Shown piece by piece: positions 28,044-36,607 of a stretch of DNA of 42,701 bases (position 1 is the first letter of the stretch; the number at the start of each line of letters is the position of its first letter). This DNA comes from Oscillospiraceae bacterium. GTDB lineage: Bacteria > Bacillota > Clostridia > Oscillospirales > Ruminococcaceae. The stretch lies in the NCBI GenBank assembly GCA_009777635.1, contig WRLK01000027.1, positions 1 through 42,701 of the forward strand, written 5' to 3'. The position numbers and the translations under genes were made by a program. Under the pieces are notes generated by a model that worked only from the letters and a program-made list of their open reading frames with translations, had not been told where the DNA came from and made no database searches.

Positions 28044-28915
28044 AACGGCTCCTCCAGCGTAATCCGCCCGAGTACACCCGCGCGGAATTCGTCTAAAACA
28101 GTGATTGCCGCGCGCTGCGTGTTGATTTCTCCGCCGGGGAGCAGCATCCCGCGTTTTTTACCGATCAGCCTTAGCAAGTCGTGGCCGCCCATGTTTGCGG
28201 TTTCTTCATCGCAGAGCTTGTACCGCGCGTTTAAAAGGGGCGCGTAATCTTTTCCGATGCGCGCAAGGAACCTTGCGGCAAGCGCTTCGATGTCCATGAT
28301 GTCGTCTTTTATGGCTCCTGTAAACGCTAAGTTCTCAGCGACCGTTAAGTCGTCAAACTTAGGCCACAGAACCCCCGGCATATCAAGGAGCTCAAAACCG
28401 TCCTTCGTTTTGACCCACTGCATATCGCGAGTAACGCCGGGCCGGTCTTCCACCTTTGCGCGTTTTCCCTTTGCGAGCCGGTTGATGAGCGAAGACTTCC
28501 CGACATTCGGGATTCCGACCGCCATCATCCGCAAGGGGCGGCCTATGATTCCCCTTGCGCTCCTGCGCTCTATAAGAGGCGCTAATGCTTCGCGCACAAT
28601 CGCGGCAAGGCCGTTTAAGCCCTTGCCGCGATTGCAGTCGGCGGCAATCGCCAAAACGTTTTGCCTTTCAAAATACATAAGCCATCTCTTTGTCTGCGCT
28701 AAGTCGGCCATGTCGCTTTTATTCAGTATAACCACCCGCGGCTTATCGCCGATCAGCTTCTTGATTTCGGGGTTGGCGCTGCTCATCGGCAGCCTTGCGT
28801 CCCTTAGCTCTATCACGATATCGACGAGCTTCATGCTTTCGCGCATGATCCGCCTTGTCCTCGCCATATGCCCGGGAAACCACTGGATCGACGGGGTTTT
28901 CGCATCATCCGTCAT
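28040..28915 (-). CDS. rbgA: Ribosome biogenesis GTPase RbgA (YlqF)
   Basis: This 291-aa GTPase has the circularly permuted motif order of the family: G4 NKSD (65-68) comes before G1 GIPNVGKS (134-141) and G3 DMPG (178-181). The N-terminal QWFPGHMARTRR is typical. It acts late in assembly of the 50S subunit, and its gene is near rplS (L19) as in B. subtilis. ATGA overlaps join it to lepB upstream and rnhB downstream. Confidence 0.97.
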   Translation of the reverse strand: MTDDAKTPSIQWFPGHMARTRRIMRESMKLVDIVIELRDARLPMSSANPEIKKLIGDKPRVVILNKSDMADLAQTKRWLMYFERQNVLAIAADCNRGKGLNGLAAIVREALAPLIERRSARGIIGRPLRMMAVGIPNVGKSSLINRLAKGKRAKVEDRPGVTRDMQWVKTKDGFELLDMPGVLWPKFDDLTVAENLAFTGAIKDDIMDIEALAARFLARIGKDYAPLLNARYKLCDEETANMGGHDLLRLIGKKRGMLLPGGEINTQRAAITVLDEFRAGVLGRITLEEPL

Positions 28916-29484
28916 TTATAAAGCCCGCCCATATTTTTGTAAGGCATGATGCGATAAACGGCCTTGCCAAGGATGTGCCGTTCATCAATAAGCCCAACGC
29001 CCTGATATCTTGAATCCCATGAATAGTTGCGGTTGTCGCCCATCAGAAACACATATCCCGGCGGTACGGCGACAGGATAATCCATATCGCCCGTGCTTCT
29101 GGGGTCCATCGGCTCGCGGATATAATCCTCCTCAATCACGACGCCGTCAACAAGGATTTCTCCCGTTTCACGGTTAATGTCGATCGTCTGGCCACCGACG
29201 GCAATCACGCGCTTAATCAGCGGCTCGTTTCTGAGGTTGGGCTTCGTCGCCACAACGATATCGCCGTTTTTCGGCTTATACATAAAGGTTACCGCGACAA
29301 GCCGGTCCTGGTCGTTCAGCGTATTTATCATCGAATCGCCCGAAACGCCCACTTGCCGGCCTATGAACGTAAAAACCAATATCACGCAGACAAGCGCCAT
29401 AATGGCGGATTCAATCCAGTCGAAAACCTCACGGACAAGCGCGCTGCCCGGATTTTCTTCGCAGCTTACAAATTCTTCGTCCAT
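28912..29484 (-). CDS. lepB: Signal peptidase I
   Basis: A 190-aa membrane protease with one N-terminal transmembrane helix at about residues 27-44. The catalytic pair is Ser51 (SGDSMINTL) and Lys91 (LIKRVIAVGG). The later boxes GYVFLMGDNRNYSWDSR are intact. It removes signal peptides from exported proteins such as the amidase and stalk-domain protein here. AGGAGG precedes the ATG. A terminator-like hairpin lies between rplS and this gene. Confidence 0.96.
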   Translation of the reverse strand: MDEEFVSCEENPGSALVREVFDWIESAIMALVCVILVFTFIGRQVGVSGDSMINTLNDQDRLVAVTFMYKPKNGDIVVATKPNLRNEPLIKRVIAVGGQTIDINRETGEILVDGVVIEEDYIREPMDPRSTGDMDYPVAVPPGYVFLMGDNRNYSWDSRYQGVGLIDERHILGKAVYRIMPYKNMGGLYK

Positions 29485-29520
29485 GCTTTTTGTCCTCCTA
29501 GCTTAAGCGGGCTCAAAAGT

Positions 29521-29549
29521 CAAAACAGGGGCTTGGTTTCAAGCCCCTG
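29521..29549 (-). terminator. Terminator after rplS
   Basis: On the minus strand CAGGGGCTTG (29549-29540) pairs perfectly with CAAGCCCCTG (29535-29526) across a 4-nt loop, then TTTTG. It would end most rplS transcripts; lepB and the genes after it then depend on read-through, because no good promoter is visible in the 41 bp before lepB. Confidence 0.85.
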
Positions 29550-29554
29550 AAAAG

Positions 29555-29899
29555 TTATCGGATCACTTCTTTTACTTTCGCGGCCTTGCCAACCCTGTCG
29601 CGCAGATAATAAAGCTTGCCTCTTCTGACCTTACCCTTTCGGATAACCTCAACCTTGTCCACGGTCGGAGAATGCACGGGGAATACCCTTTCAACGCCGA
29701 CGCCGTGGGACAAGCGGCGGACTGTAAAGGTTTCATTGACGCCGCCGTGCTGTTTCGCAATCACGGTGCCCTCGAACAACTGAATCCTTTCGCGTTCGCC
29801 TTCCTTGATTCTAACGTGAACCTTCACGGTATTGCCGATTTCGATGACCGGCGGCTCGGCTTTCATGCTGTCCTTTGCAATCAGCTCAAGTGGATTCAT
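29555..29899 (-). CDS. rplS: 50S ribosomal protein L19
   Basis: The protein is 114 aa from the ATG at 29899 ([18 protein letters not shown]), the usual L19 length; an ATG two codons earlier is possible and longer frames are not supported. Conserved segments [38 protein letters not shown] and [13 protein letters not shown] are all present. It sits at the 30S-50S interface. AGGAGG precedes the start. It has its own promoter and a structured leader. Confidence 0.98.
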   Translation of the reverse strand: MNPLELIAKDSMKAEPPVIEIGNTVKVHVRIKEGERERIQLFEGTVIAKQHGGVNETFTVRRLSHGVGVERVFPVHSPTVDKVEVIRKGKVRRGKLYYLRDRVGKAAKVKEVIR

Positions 29900-29905
29900 G
29901 ATCAT

Positions 29906-30018
29906 TTTCCTCCTAATTTTCAGGCATTCATTACCGCAAACGCGGCAGAGGACTACCAGCTTCAACATTATTTTTTAGCTGAACCCCACCGCAAAACCTT
30001 GCGGCGGACACTACATAC
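29906..30018 (-). ncRNA. Structured 5' leader of rplS, candidate L19 autoregulatory element
   Basis: Between the rplS promoter and the gene, about 110 nt of leader contain the hairpin CCGCCGCAA...TTGCGGTGG (around 30005-29982) and a second GC-rich region with GCCGCGTTTGCGG. Firmicutes often place an L19-binding leader here. I cannot confirm the Rfam match without a covariance search, so the family is a suggestion. Confidence 0.45.
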
Positions 30019-30024
30019 CTTGCT

Positions 30025-30053
30025 ATTATATCACAGGAATATATCCAATGCAA
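30025..30053 (-). promoter_or_regulatory. Promoter of rplS
   Basis: On the minus strand TTGCAT (30053-30048), 17 bp, TATAAT (30030-30025), about 120 nt upstream of the gene. Confidence 0.85.
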
Positions 30054-30091
30054 GAGATTTTCGCTTATATTAAGCATTATATTAAGCATGA

Positions 30092-30766
30092 TTAAGCAAA
30101 ATCATTCAGGTTTTCATCAAATATAGCGGTTCTTGTGATTTTAACGCCGTCCGGCTGCGCGTTTGTCCACGTATAGAAGACCTTTAAAAACAGCGTGGGA
30201 TTCACGTTTTCTGAAATTCCGGACGCCATCCTGAGCTTAAGGCTTAACGCGTTATCTAAAGCATCGGCTGACAGAACCTGTAAAAGCGGTTTTAAATCTA
30301 TCGTCTTCTCGCCTTTTTTCGTTTTCTTCTGCGTTTCAATCACAGGCTGCGCCAAAAACAACTGAAGCCGCTTTAGCACCCCGCTTATGGGTATATCCTT
30401 ATAGATGAGCCTTATGTCGTAATCGGCCCACGCGATAGCGGACGCGGGGTTTACGGGAGCCGCCGCCTTAACCGCCCGGAACCCCGGCGGAAGAGCCTTG
30501 TTTAGTTGTTCTGCCACAGCTTCAAACGGGATGGCGCGCGTTAGGCGCACATCGACGGATTCCGCGCCGCTTTCGTAGCCAAGCGCGATTGGAAGCGCGA
30601 AATTCATGTAGATATGCGGGTTGAAGCCCTGCGTGTACCAGACGGGCAGGCCGCTTCGTTTAAGCGCGCGCGAAAATGTCCGCACCGTGTCAAGGTGCGA
30701 CGTGTATTTCGCGCGCCCCGTCTTTTTGAAAAACACACGCACTATCGGCATATCTTCTATTTGCAC
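30092..30766 (-). CDS. DUF2344 / TIGR03936 radical-SAM-linked protein
   Basis: A 224-aa protein read from GTG 30766, 9 nt after AAAGGAGGG; the ATG at residue 6 is an alternative. It shows the family signature: VRVFFKKTGRAKYTSHLDTVR and FSRALKRSGLPVWYTQGFNPH. The family is encoded next to, or fused with, TIGR03960 B12-binding radical SAM proteins and is of unknown function. Here the radical SAM gene lies upstream, separated by a flavodoxin gene. Confidence 0.92.
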   Translation of the reverse strand: MQIEDMPIVRVFFKKTGRAKYTSHLDTVRTFSRALKRSGLPVWYTQGFNPHIYMNFALPIALGYESGAESVDVRLTRAIPFEAVAEQLNKALPPGFRAVKAAAPVNPASAIAWADYDIRLIYKDIPISGVLKRLQLFLAQPVIETQKKTKKGEKTIDLKPLLQVLSADALDNALSLKLRMASGISENVNPTLFLKVFYTWTNAQPDGVKITRTAIFDENLNDFA

Positions 30767-30865
30767 GGCGGTTTTCCCTCCTTTGTGTATCGTCTTGCAC
30801 AGGCGCTGACGTGCGCGGCGCGGTTTAGACGGCGCCGGGGAAGCGAAAGCGGATGGGGAAAATGC

Positions 30866-31396
30866 TTATAATGCACGAACATAGTCAATAAGCGGTTTGA
30901 CAGTCGTTTTGTCCGTAAAATCAATTATTTTTCCATAAGATTCAAAAAACAGCTTATCTTCCTCTGATATTTCTGAACTGCTTTTTTTAGTCGCCCTTGC
31001 AGTCATACCTTTAAGCATGGCCATCATACCTTTATGGACAAGGTTCAGCTTGGTATAATCAATCCCGCCACGTAAGTGAAACACTTTAACCTTAGAAAGC
31101 AAATCCTGTGTAAAGTTTTTCGATAAAATCGCTGAATAATCGGTAGTTTCCGGGTCAGCGGCGCCTACGGTAAACACAATTAAGCAATTGCATGGATTTT
31201 CAGTAACAAGCTTCACCCCGATAATTCCGCCTGCGTATAGCCCGCCACCGTATACCACGACATCATAGTCTTTCATCTGGGATGGTTTTATTTCCGAAGC
31301 CTCAAAAAGCGAAGCGTTCAGTTCATCGGCAATCCACTGCGCGTATTGCTTTGTTGTGCCGTATTTGGACTTATATATTACCGCAATATTGCTCAT
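30866..31396 (-). CDS. Flavodoxin-domain protein
   Basis: Read from the ATG at 31396 (AGGTGGTG upstream) it is 176 aa. The N-terminus NIAVIYKSKYGTTKQYAQWI is the FMN phosphate-binding loop of flavodoxins, and DVVVYGGGLYAGGI the second flavin loop. Length and the later GMMAMLKG segment resemble flavodoxin-domain proteins of the protoporphyrinogen oxidase HemG type, but the real partner is unknown. It lies between TIGR03960 and DUF2344 genes and could supply electrons to radical SAM chemistry, which is inference. Confidence 0.85.
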   Translation of the reverse strand: MSNIAVIYKSKYGTTKQYAQWIADELNASLFEASEIKPSQMKDYDVVVYGGGLYAGGIIGVKLVTENPCNCLIVFTVGAADPETTDYSAILSKNFTQDLLSKVKVFHLRGGIDYTKLNLVHKGMMAMLKGMTARATKKSSSEISEEDKLFFESYGKIIDFTDKTTVKPLIDYVRAL

Positions 31397-31447
31397 AATT
31401 AAAAACACCACCTAATATAAATTATCTTCATTCGCCTTGCCGCATAA

Positions 31448-33274
31448 TTACAAGTTATCCATTGTCAATTGATTCGCACCGCAGCCGCTGCACGCTTCGC
31501 CGCAGTCAGGCGTTGTTTTTCCCGCATGTGCGTTCTTGTTCTCACGGATCAAAAATTCACGCGAAATACCGTAATCAAGATGGCTCCACGGCATGGTTTC
31601 GCCGTATTCACGGCGGCGGTGCGCGTAAAACGCGGGGTCGATATCGTGCTCCTTAAAAGAATCAAGCCACCGTTCAATCGAGAAGTATTCGTCCCAGCCG
31701 TCGAGCTTCGCGCCCTTTTTCCACACGGCTTCGACGACGTCGCAAAGCCGCCGGTCGCCCCGTGCAAGCACGGCCTCTATCATACTCACAGGGCTGTTGT
31801 GGTACTTAAAGCTTATCTTCTTTGACTTTATGATTTCCTTTAAATGCTTCTGCTTTTCCAAAAATTGTTCCATCGTGTCCTGCGGCTCAAACTCAAAGGG
31901 CGTGAACGGCTTCGGCACAAAGCACGCGGCGCTTATGCTCACGTTCACCGCCTTGCCCTTGGGCCTGTCCGGCATGTGGTAGTACAAATCCACGATCCGC
32001 CGGCAGAGATCTGCGATTTCCCCGACGTCCTCCATCGTTTCTGTTGGAAGCCCCAGCATGAAATACAGCTTGACGCTTGCGTACCCGCCGGAAAACGCGG
32101 TTTCGCACGTCCGCATGATTTCGTCCTCCGTCACGTTTTTGTTGATGACGTCGCGCAAACGCTGGGAGCCCGCCTCCGGCGCGAAGGTAAGCCCGCTGTT
32201 GCGAACCTTTGCGATTTGTTTAAGCAGCTTTTTGGAAAACTTGTCCGCGCGAAGCGACGGCAGGGATAAATTCACGCGCTCCTCCTGCGACCACGGAAGC
32301 ATCAGCTCTAAAAGCTCGTCGAGCTTCGTGTAATCGCTGGTCGAAAGCGACGTCAGCGAGATTTCGTCGTATCCCGTACTTGCGCAGAGCATTTTCGCGT
32401 TTTCGTTTAAAACCTCCGGCGATTTCTCGCGAAACGGCCTGTAGATAAATCCTGCCTGACAAAACCGGCATCCGCGCAGGCATCCGCGCATGACCTCGAG
32501 TATCGCGCGGTCGTGGACGATCTCGATGTACGGCACGACAAATTTCCCGGGAAAGTGTACCGCGTCAAGCTCCGTGACGATCTGCTTCTTTACGGTTTTC
32601 GGAGCGCCGGGGGCCGCCTTGATCTCCTTGACGGTGCCGTCGGTATTGTACGATACGTCGTAAAGCGACGGCACATACACACCGGGAATCTTGGCGGCCA
32701 GCTTTAAAAATTCGCGTTTGCTTAAAGCTTGATCTTTGGCCTTCCGATACAGCTCTATCACGCGGGGATTTATCTCCTCGCCCTCGCCGAGCGCGAACAG
32801 GTCTATAAACCCGGCCATCGGCTCGGGGTTGCACGCGCACGGCCCGCCCGCCATGACGACCGGCGAAAGGCCGTGCCTGTCAGAGCTTCTAACGGGAAGC
32901 CCCGCGAGATCCAGCATGTTTAAAACCGTGGGATAGCACATCTCATACTGAAGCGAGAACCCCAGTATATCAAAATCCTTTATGGGCTCAAGGCTTTCAA
33001 GGCCGTAAAGCGGGATTTTGTTTTCGCGCATGAGCAGCTCCATATCGGCGCCCGGAGCGAACACCCGCTCGCACCACACGCCGGGCATGCTGTTTTGAAG
33101 GGAATACAAAATCTTCGAGCCCAAGTGGCTCATGCCGATCTCGTAAAGGTCCGGGAAGCACAGCGCGTAACGCAGGCAGCCTCGCTCTTTTACGACGGAA
33201 TGAAGCTCGCCGCCGATATAGCGCGCGGGCTTTTGCACTTTCAGAAGCACGTCTTCAAGCTTTTCAAAAAGCAT
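31448..33274 (-). CDS. TIGR03960 family B12-binding-domain radical SAM protein
   Basis: Read from the ATG at 33274, after AAGAGGAA, it is 608 aa; the frame upstream to 33331 is not conserved-looking. A B12-binding-like N-terminal domain is followed by the radical SAM cluster Cys265, Cys269, Cys272 in RGCLRGCRFCQAGF. The C-terminus ends with CGEACSGCGAN, a further Cys cluster. The family is distantly related to methylthiotransferase-type enzymes; the substrate is unknown. It usually stands directly before DUF2344. Confidence 0.93.
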   Translation of the reverse strand: MLFEKLEDVLLKVQKPARYIGGELHSVVKERGCLRYALCFPDLYEIGMSHLGSKILYSLQNSMPGVWCERVFAPGADMELLMRENKIPLYGLESLEPIKDFDILGFSLQYEMCYPTVLNMLDLAGLPVRSSDRHGLSPVVMAGGPCACNPEPMAGFIDLFALGEGEEINPRVIELYRKAKDQALSKREFLKLAAKIPGVYVPSLYDVSYNTDGTVKEIKAAPGAPKTVKKQIVTELDAVHFPGKFVVPYIEIVHDRAILEVMRGCLRGCRFCQAGFIYRPFREKSPEVLNENAKMLCASTGYDEISLTSLSTSDYTKLDELLELMLPWSQEERVNLSLPSLRADKFSKKLLKQIAKVRNSGLTFAPEAGSQRLRDVINKNVTEDEIMRTCETAFSGGYASVKLYFMLGLPTETMEDVGEIADLCRRIVDLYYHMPDRPKGKAVNVSISAACFVPKPFTPFEFEPQDTMEQFLEKQKHLKEIIKSKKISFKYHNSPVSMIEAVLARGDRRLCDVVEAVWKKGAKLDGWDEYFSIERWLDSFKEHDIDPAFYAHRRREYGETMPWSHLDYGISREFLIRENKNAHAGKTTPDCGEACSGCGANQLTMDNL

Positions 33275-33329
33275 AGTAAAATTCCTCTTGTAAATTATCG
33301 TTTTATACCTTATAATATAAACAACAAAC

Positions 33330-33421
33330 AAAAAATGCGGGCAGGCCGCGGTGCGAGCACACCGTGACCCTGACAGGGAAGCAACACCCTTTCCATGCCA
33401 ATGGCTTTACAGCCACACCCG
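33330..33421 (-). ncRNA. Candidate structured small RNA or leader upstream of the TIGR03960 gene
   Basis: A consensus minus-strand promoter is followed by about 90 nt of GC-rich sequence with several complementary blocks: GGCTGTAAAGCC, CGGTGTGCTCGCACCG, and the end pairing of CGGGT near the 5' end with GCCCG near the 3' end. It closes with a short GC stem and ATTTTTT (33336-33330). The layout is that of an independent rod-like RNA with its own terminator, 56 nt before the radical SAM start. I could not assign a family: SRP, cobalamin and other riboswitch signatures are not met. Confidence 0.5.
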
Positions 33422-33427
33422 GTTATC

Positions 33428-33456
33428 ATTATACCAACAGACTATGCGTTTTGCAA
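33428..33456 (-). promoter_or_regulatory. Promoter of the candidate small RNA
   Basis: On the minus strand TTGCAA (33456-33451), 17 bp, TATAAT (33433-33428). It points away from the DUF6809 gene and towards the structured region. Confidence 0.8.
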
Positions 33457-33548
33457 GTCGTCGGGGTATTTCTGCTTTGCTTGGGTGCAGGTATGGTTTT
33501 CCATATCTGCGCCTTTTGTTTGTTATAAAAGCAAGAAAGGGCGATATT

Positions 33549-33842
33549 ATGCGAAGCGTTTTGGAAGAGCTTTATTATGGCAACATCAATCCCGGCAATG
33601 CCTTTTTTGATCAAAACAGTGACTTTGGCAAAGCCATGAAGCGTCTCAGCGCCCACGAAGCGGCATTGAACGAAATGCTTGATGAACCGGCAAAATCCAT
33701 TTTCTCCGACTTTTTAAACGCGCACATGGAAATCAACAGCCTTACGGCAATCAATAAATTTTCCTACGGCTTCAAGCTCGGCATGCTTCTGGCCGCCCAT
33801 GTCTTTTCCAATCAGGACGACCTGACGGAAAATTATGAATAA
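33549..33842 (+). CDS. DUF6809 family protein
   Basis: A 97-aa protein from ATG 33549, after AAAGGGCG. The opening MRSVLEELYYGNINPG and the Ala/Leu-rich helices ending FSYGFKLGMLLAAHVF match DUF6809, a clostridial family of unknown function. The frame upstream to 33351 overlaps the RNA region and is not part of the gene. It is divergent from the small RNA and radical SAM genes and convergent with the M50 gene. Confidence 0.75.
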   Translation: MRSVLEELYYGNINPGNAFFDQNSDFGKAMKRLSAHEAALNEMLDEPAKSIFSDFLNAHMEINSLTAINKFSYGFKLGMLLAAHVFSNQDDLTENYE

Positions 33843-33859
33843 GAACCTGTATCCATATA

Positions 33860-34471
33860 TTATCGGCACTCCCTGATGACGTTGGCCGCAAGATATACCG
33901 AGACCGCGAGAAGCGTGAAGTTGCGTTCCGGGCGCATGATCAGGAAAAACGAAAGCGCGAAAATCGGAACAAGTATCAGAAACGAAAATACCCGCGATAA
34001 AACAAAGGCGATACCCTGCGGTAGGAACCGCTCGGCTGAAAGCTTTAAGAGGCTGCCGCCGTCAAGGCCTCCGATTGGAAACATGTTAAACACGGCGACC
34101 GCAATGTTCGCCGCCATAAAAAGCGTCGCACGCCCCGGCTCATCGAAATCGTGCGGAAAAAAAGAAAACACCAGCGCTAGTCCTAAGTTTGCAAACGCCC
34201 CCGCCGCCGCCACAATGATTTCTTTTGCGTAAGACAACTTAAGCCCGCCCTCTTTTTGTATGGCAATCCCGAAAGCCGAGAGCCTAACGGACCTGATCTT
34301 TACGCCTAAAAGCCGCATCGCTGTAAGATGCCCGAGCTCATGCGCAAAAACCGGAAGCAGGAAGTAAAGCGCCAATCCGTCTTCGTCAAACACGAAAAAC
34401 AGCGCCAGCACTGCGAAAAACCAGAAGCTTGCGCTGATTCTGACGCCTCGTTCATAAAGCCGTATCTTCAT
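33860..34471 (-). CDS. Site-2 protease family protein (M50), SpoIVFB-like
   Basis: A 203-aa polytopic membrane protease with HELGH (His44, Glu45, His48) in helix 2 and the distal zinc ligand Asp137 in FPIGGLDGGSLL. Size and motif spacing fit SpoIVFB, the intramembrane protease that activates pro-sigma-K in the mother cell. It overlaps the preceding M23 gene by 4 bp (ATGA), the same pairing as spoIVFA-spoIVFB. Orthology is likely but not proven. Confidence 0.85.
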   Translation of the reverse strand: MKIRLYERGVRISASFWFFAVLALFFVFDEDGLALYFLLPVFAHELGHLTAMRLLGVKIRSVRLSAFGIAIQKEGGLKLSYAKEIIVAAAGAFANLGLALVFSFFPHDFDEPGRATLFMAANIAVAVFNMFPIGGLDGGSLLKLSAERFLPQGIAFVLSRVFSFLILVPIFALSFFLIMRPERNFTLLAVSVYLAANVIRECR

Positions 34472-35466
34472 CCGATCATTTCGATATAATCACGCAGAAG
34501 CCGCGCGGGGTCCGTGTAGTTGCCGTCCGAGATCACCGAAAAATGCAGGTGCGGCCCTGTTGTGACGCCCGTATCGCCCACGCGGGCTATCCGCTCCCCT
34601 TGCCGCACATACATCCCCTCCTTGACTAAAATCTCGCTGCAATGCGAATAAGACGTCTCAAGCCTTGACGAATGCTTGAGGATGACGTAGTTGCCGTAGA
34701 TTTCGGATACCCCGGTGCGCTTTACCGTACCGGACATCGCGGCCAGGATATCATCGCCGTCATTCGCCGCGATATCGATGCCGTTGTGGAATTCTTCTTT
34801 CCCTGAAATGGGGTGTTCCCGAAGCGAAAAGCCGGATGTGATCACGCCCTGCGCCGGAGGTAAGACGGGCCAGAACAGCGGAGAAAACGCGGCGGCGTAT
34901 GATGTCTGCATTACGCCGCCGCGCTCCATTATTTCAACCGGGAACATTCCGGCTTTGTCCGGCGGCCTTAAATACAGCACGCCGCCTTGCTCCGGTAGGG
35001 CTTTGTCCTCCTCTGTATACCACTGCGCATCGTGGAGCCTCATGAAAAACGATGTGGTTTGTTTTGGCAGGGCCGCCTCGGACTGGCTTGTGACCTGAGG
35101 CTCCGACCAGAAATCCCCGGGCTCCTCTATATCACTGGGATAGTAAGGCGCGTCTTGCGTTTCACCGAAGATCCAGTCCCTAAACCCTTTTACAGCTTCC
35201 GTTATGCCGTTGAGCATGCGCTTTGAGGCAGACGCTAAGTCCTGCGTTTCCACCGGTTCCGACGAAGAACTCAGCATAACGGAATACTGCCCCTTGAGCC
35301 GCAGGTATTTTCCCTCGTCCGTCATTTTGACCGTTACCACGCTTAAAAGAAGCGCCAGAACAATAACCGTCTGAACGGCCAGCGAAAAGGTAACGGTATC
35401 CGTTTCAGGCTCCGTGCGGCTCCTATGCCTCATTCTGTAAGGCCTTTCCCTGTTTGACCCTTTCAT
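34468..35466 (-). CDS. M23 peptidase with N-terminal membrane anchor, SpoIVFA-like
   Basis: A 332-aa protein with a cytoplasmic basic start, one transmembrane helix at about residues 28-47, a linker of about 150 residues, and a C-terminal LytM/M23 domain. All M23 active-site residues are present: His227 and Asp231 (FHNGIDIA), His275 (SYSHCSE), His306 and His308 (GPHLHFS). Coupling to the M50 gene makes it a SpoIVFA candidate, the regulator that holds SpoIVFB. A catalytically intact domain means it may also cut peptidoglycan. GGAGGGG precedes the ATG. Confidence 0.85.
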   Translation of the reverse strand: MKGSNRERPYRMRHRSRTEPETDTVTFSLAVQTVIVLALLLSVVTVKMTDEGKYLRLKGQYSVMLSSSSEPVETQDLASASKRMLNGITEAVKGFRDWIFGETQDAPYYPSDIEEPGDFWSEPQVTSQSEAALPKQTTSFFMRLHDAQWYTEEDKALPEQGGVLYLRPPDKAGMFPVEIMERGGVMQTSYAAAFSPLFWPVLPPAQGVITSGFSLREHPISGKEEFHNGIDIAANDGDDILAAMSGTVKRTGVSEIYGNYVILKHSSRLETSYSHCSEILVKEGMYVRQGERIARVGDTGVTTGPHLHFSVISDGNYTDPARLLRDYIEMIG

Positions 35467-35616
35467 GGCGCTACCCCTCCGTCAAAATCATGTCCATCCT
35501 TGATCCTTATAATCTTTATGATATTTTTTTATAAATGATTCATTTTTTAACAGTTTACTTTTTTCATTTATTGTGGTTCAATATAATTCGGTATTTGTTT
35601 TTAGGAGATGTTTGTC

Positions 35617-36597
35617 ATGGCAAGAAAACGCCACGCATATACAAAAAGGCGGCTTGCGCTGAAATATAAAGTCCGGCGGGTGTTTCTCTGTGTTTTTGCA
35701 ATCATGCTGATTGCGCTGCCGGTATGGTTTTTCGCGGGCGCCATGAAAATTCCGTGGCCTTTCGTAAAAGACGCAGACGACGAAACCGCCGCGCAGGATG
35801 ACGCCGTGCCTGCCGTGGCCAGACAATTTGACGAGGAGCCCGTGAATATGGACGCAAACCCGGAAGACGCCAATATCGGAACCGAGCCTGTCGATGCGGA
35901 AACACAGTCTGCCGAAAGGACGGAGGTTACGCCTCCCGAGGACGAAAGCAAATCATGGGCGCTTATACTGGTAAACCGGGAAAGCTTTCTGCCGGAGGGC
36001 TACGACAGCGTAATTGAGCTTGCTACGATCACCGACGATTACCGTGTCGACGCAAGGATATCAGACAACGTAAAGCGCATGATAGCCGATGCGAGAAATG
36101 ACGGCGTCACATTGTCCATCGTATCCGCACACCGTTCAGTTGAGCGGCAGACGGAGCTTTACGCCGACAAGGTCGAGGAATTCATAAACCAGGGACAGGA
36201 AACCGATGCGGCGAAAGAAGTAGCGGCGACCATCGTCGCGCGGCCCGGTACAAGCGAGCACCACACGGGGCTTGCGCTTGACATCGTAACGCCTTCCTAT
36301 ATGACGCTTGACGAGGGCTTCGAAAACACGCCCGCATTCAGGTGGCTTGACAAAAACGCGCACAAATACGGGTTTGTGCTGCGATACCCGAAAGAAAAGC
36401 AGGACATAACCGGGATTATCTATGAGCCGTGGCATTACCGCTATGTCGGCGAGGAGCACGCGGAGCAAATGAAAGATCGGGATTTATGCCTTGAGGAATA
36501 CATAGAAGCGCTGCGTTTAGCGCGCATCAAGGCATCGGTTCAGGCAAACGCTGACGATGAAGAGGAAGACGAAGACGAAGACGCAATTGATCATTAG
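35617..36597 (+). CDS. VanY-type D-alanyl-D-alanine carboxypeptidase (M15B)
   Basis: Read from the ATG at 35617, 10 nt after TAGGAG, it is 326 aa; the ATG at 35608 overlaps the ribosome-binding site. An N-terminal membrane helix at about 22-42 is followed by an acidic linker and the M15 domain. Zinc and catalytic residues are seen in SEHHTGLALD (His215, Asp222) and EPWHYRYVG (Glu270, His273). It trims the terminal D-Ala from peptidoglycan stem peptides outside the membrane. The tail is a run of Asp/Glu. No vancomycin-resistance genes accompany it, so it is a housekeeping enzyme. TATAAT at 35582-35587 is a likely -10. Confidence 0.92.
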   Translation: MARKRHAYTKRRLALKYKVRRVFLCVFAIMLIALPVWFFAGAMKIPWPFVKDADDETAAQDDAVPAVARQFDEEPVNMDANPEDANIGTEPVDAETQSAERTEVTPPEDESKSWALILVNRESFLPEGYDSVIELATITDDYRVDARISDNVKRMIADARNDGVTLSIVSAHRSVERQTELYADKVEEFINQGQETDAAKEVAATIVARPGTSEHHTGLALDIVTPSYMTLDEGFENTPAFRWLDKNAHKYGFVLRYPKEKQDITGIIYEPWHYRYVGEEHAEQMKDRDLCLEEYIEALRLARIKASVQANADDEEEDEDEDAIDH

Positions 36598-36607
36598 GGG
36601 TGCTCGT

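Noticed and set aside
33330-33421. SRP RNA, cobalamin or other known riboswitch
   Set aside because: The plus strand has GGGAAGCAAC, loosely like the SRP core, but the tetraloop and CAGG side are absent and the promoter points the other way. The CCTGCC near the minus-strand 3' end recalls a B12 box, but the rest of that element is missing.
35617-36597. Vancomycin resistance gene
   Set aside because: The protein is VanY-like, but no vanHAX, vanRS or other resistance genes are present; M15B carboxypeptidases are common in wall maintenance.
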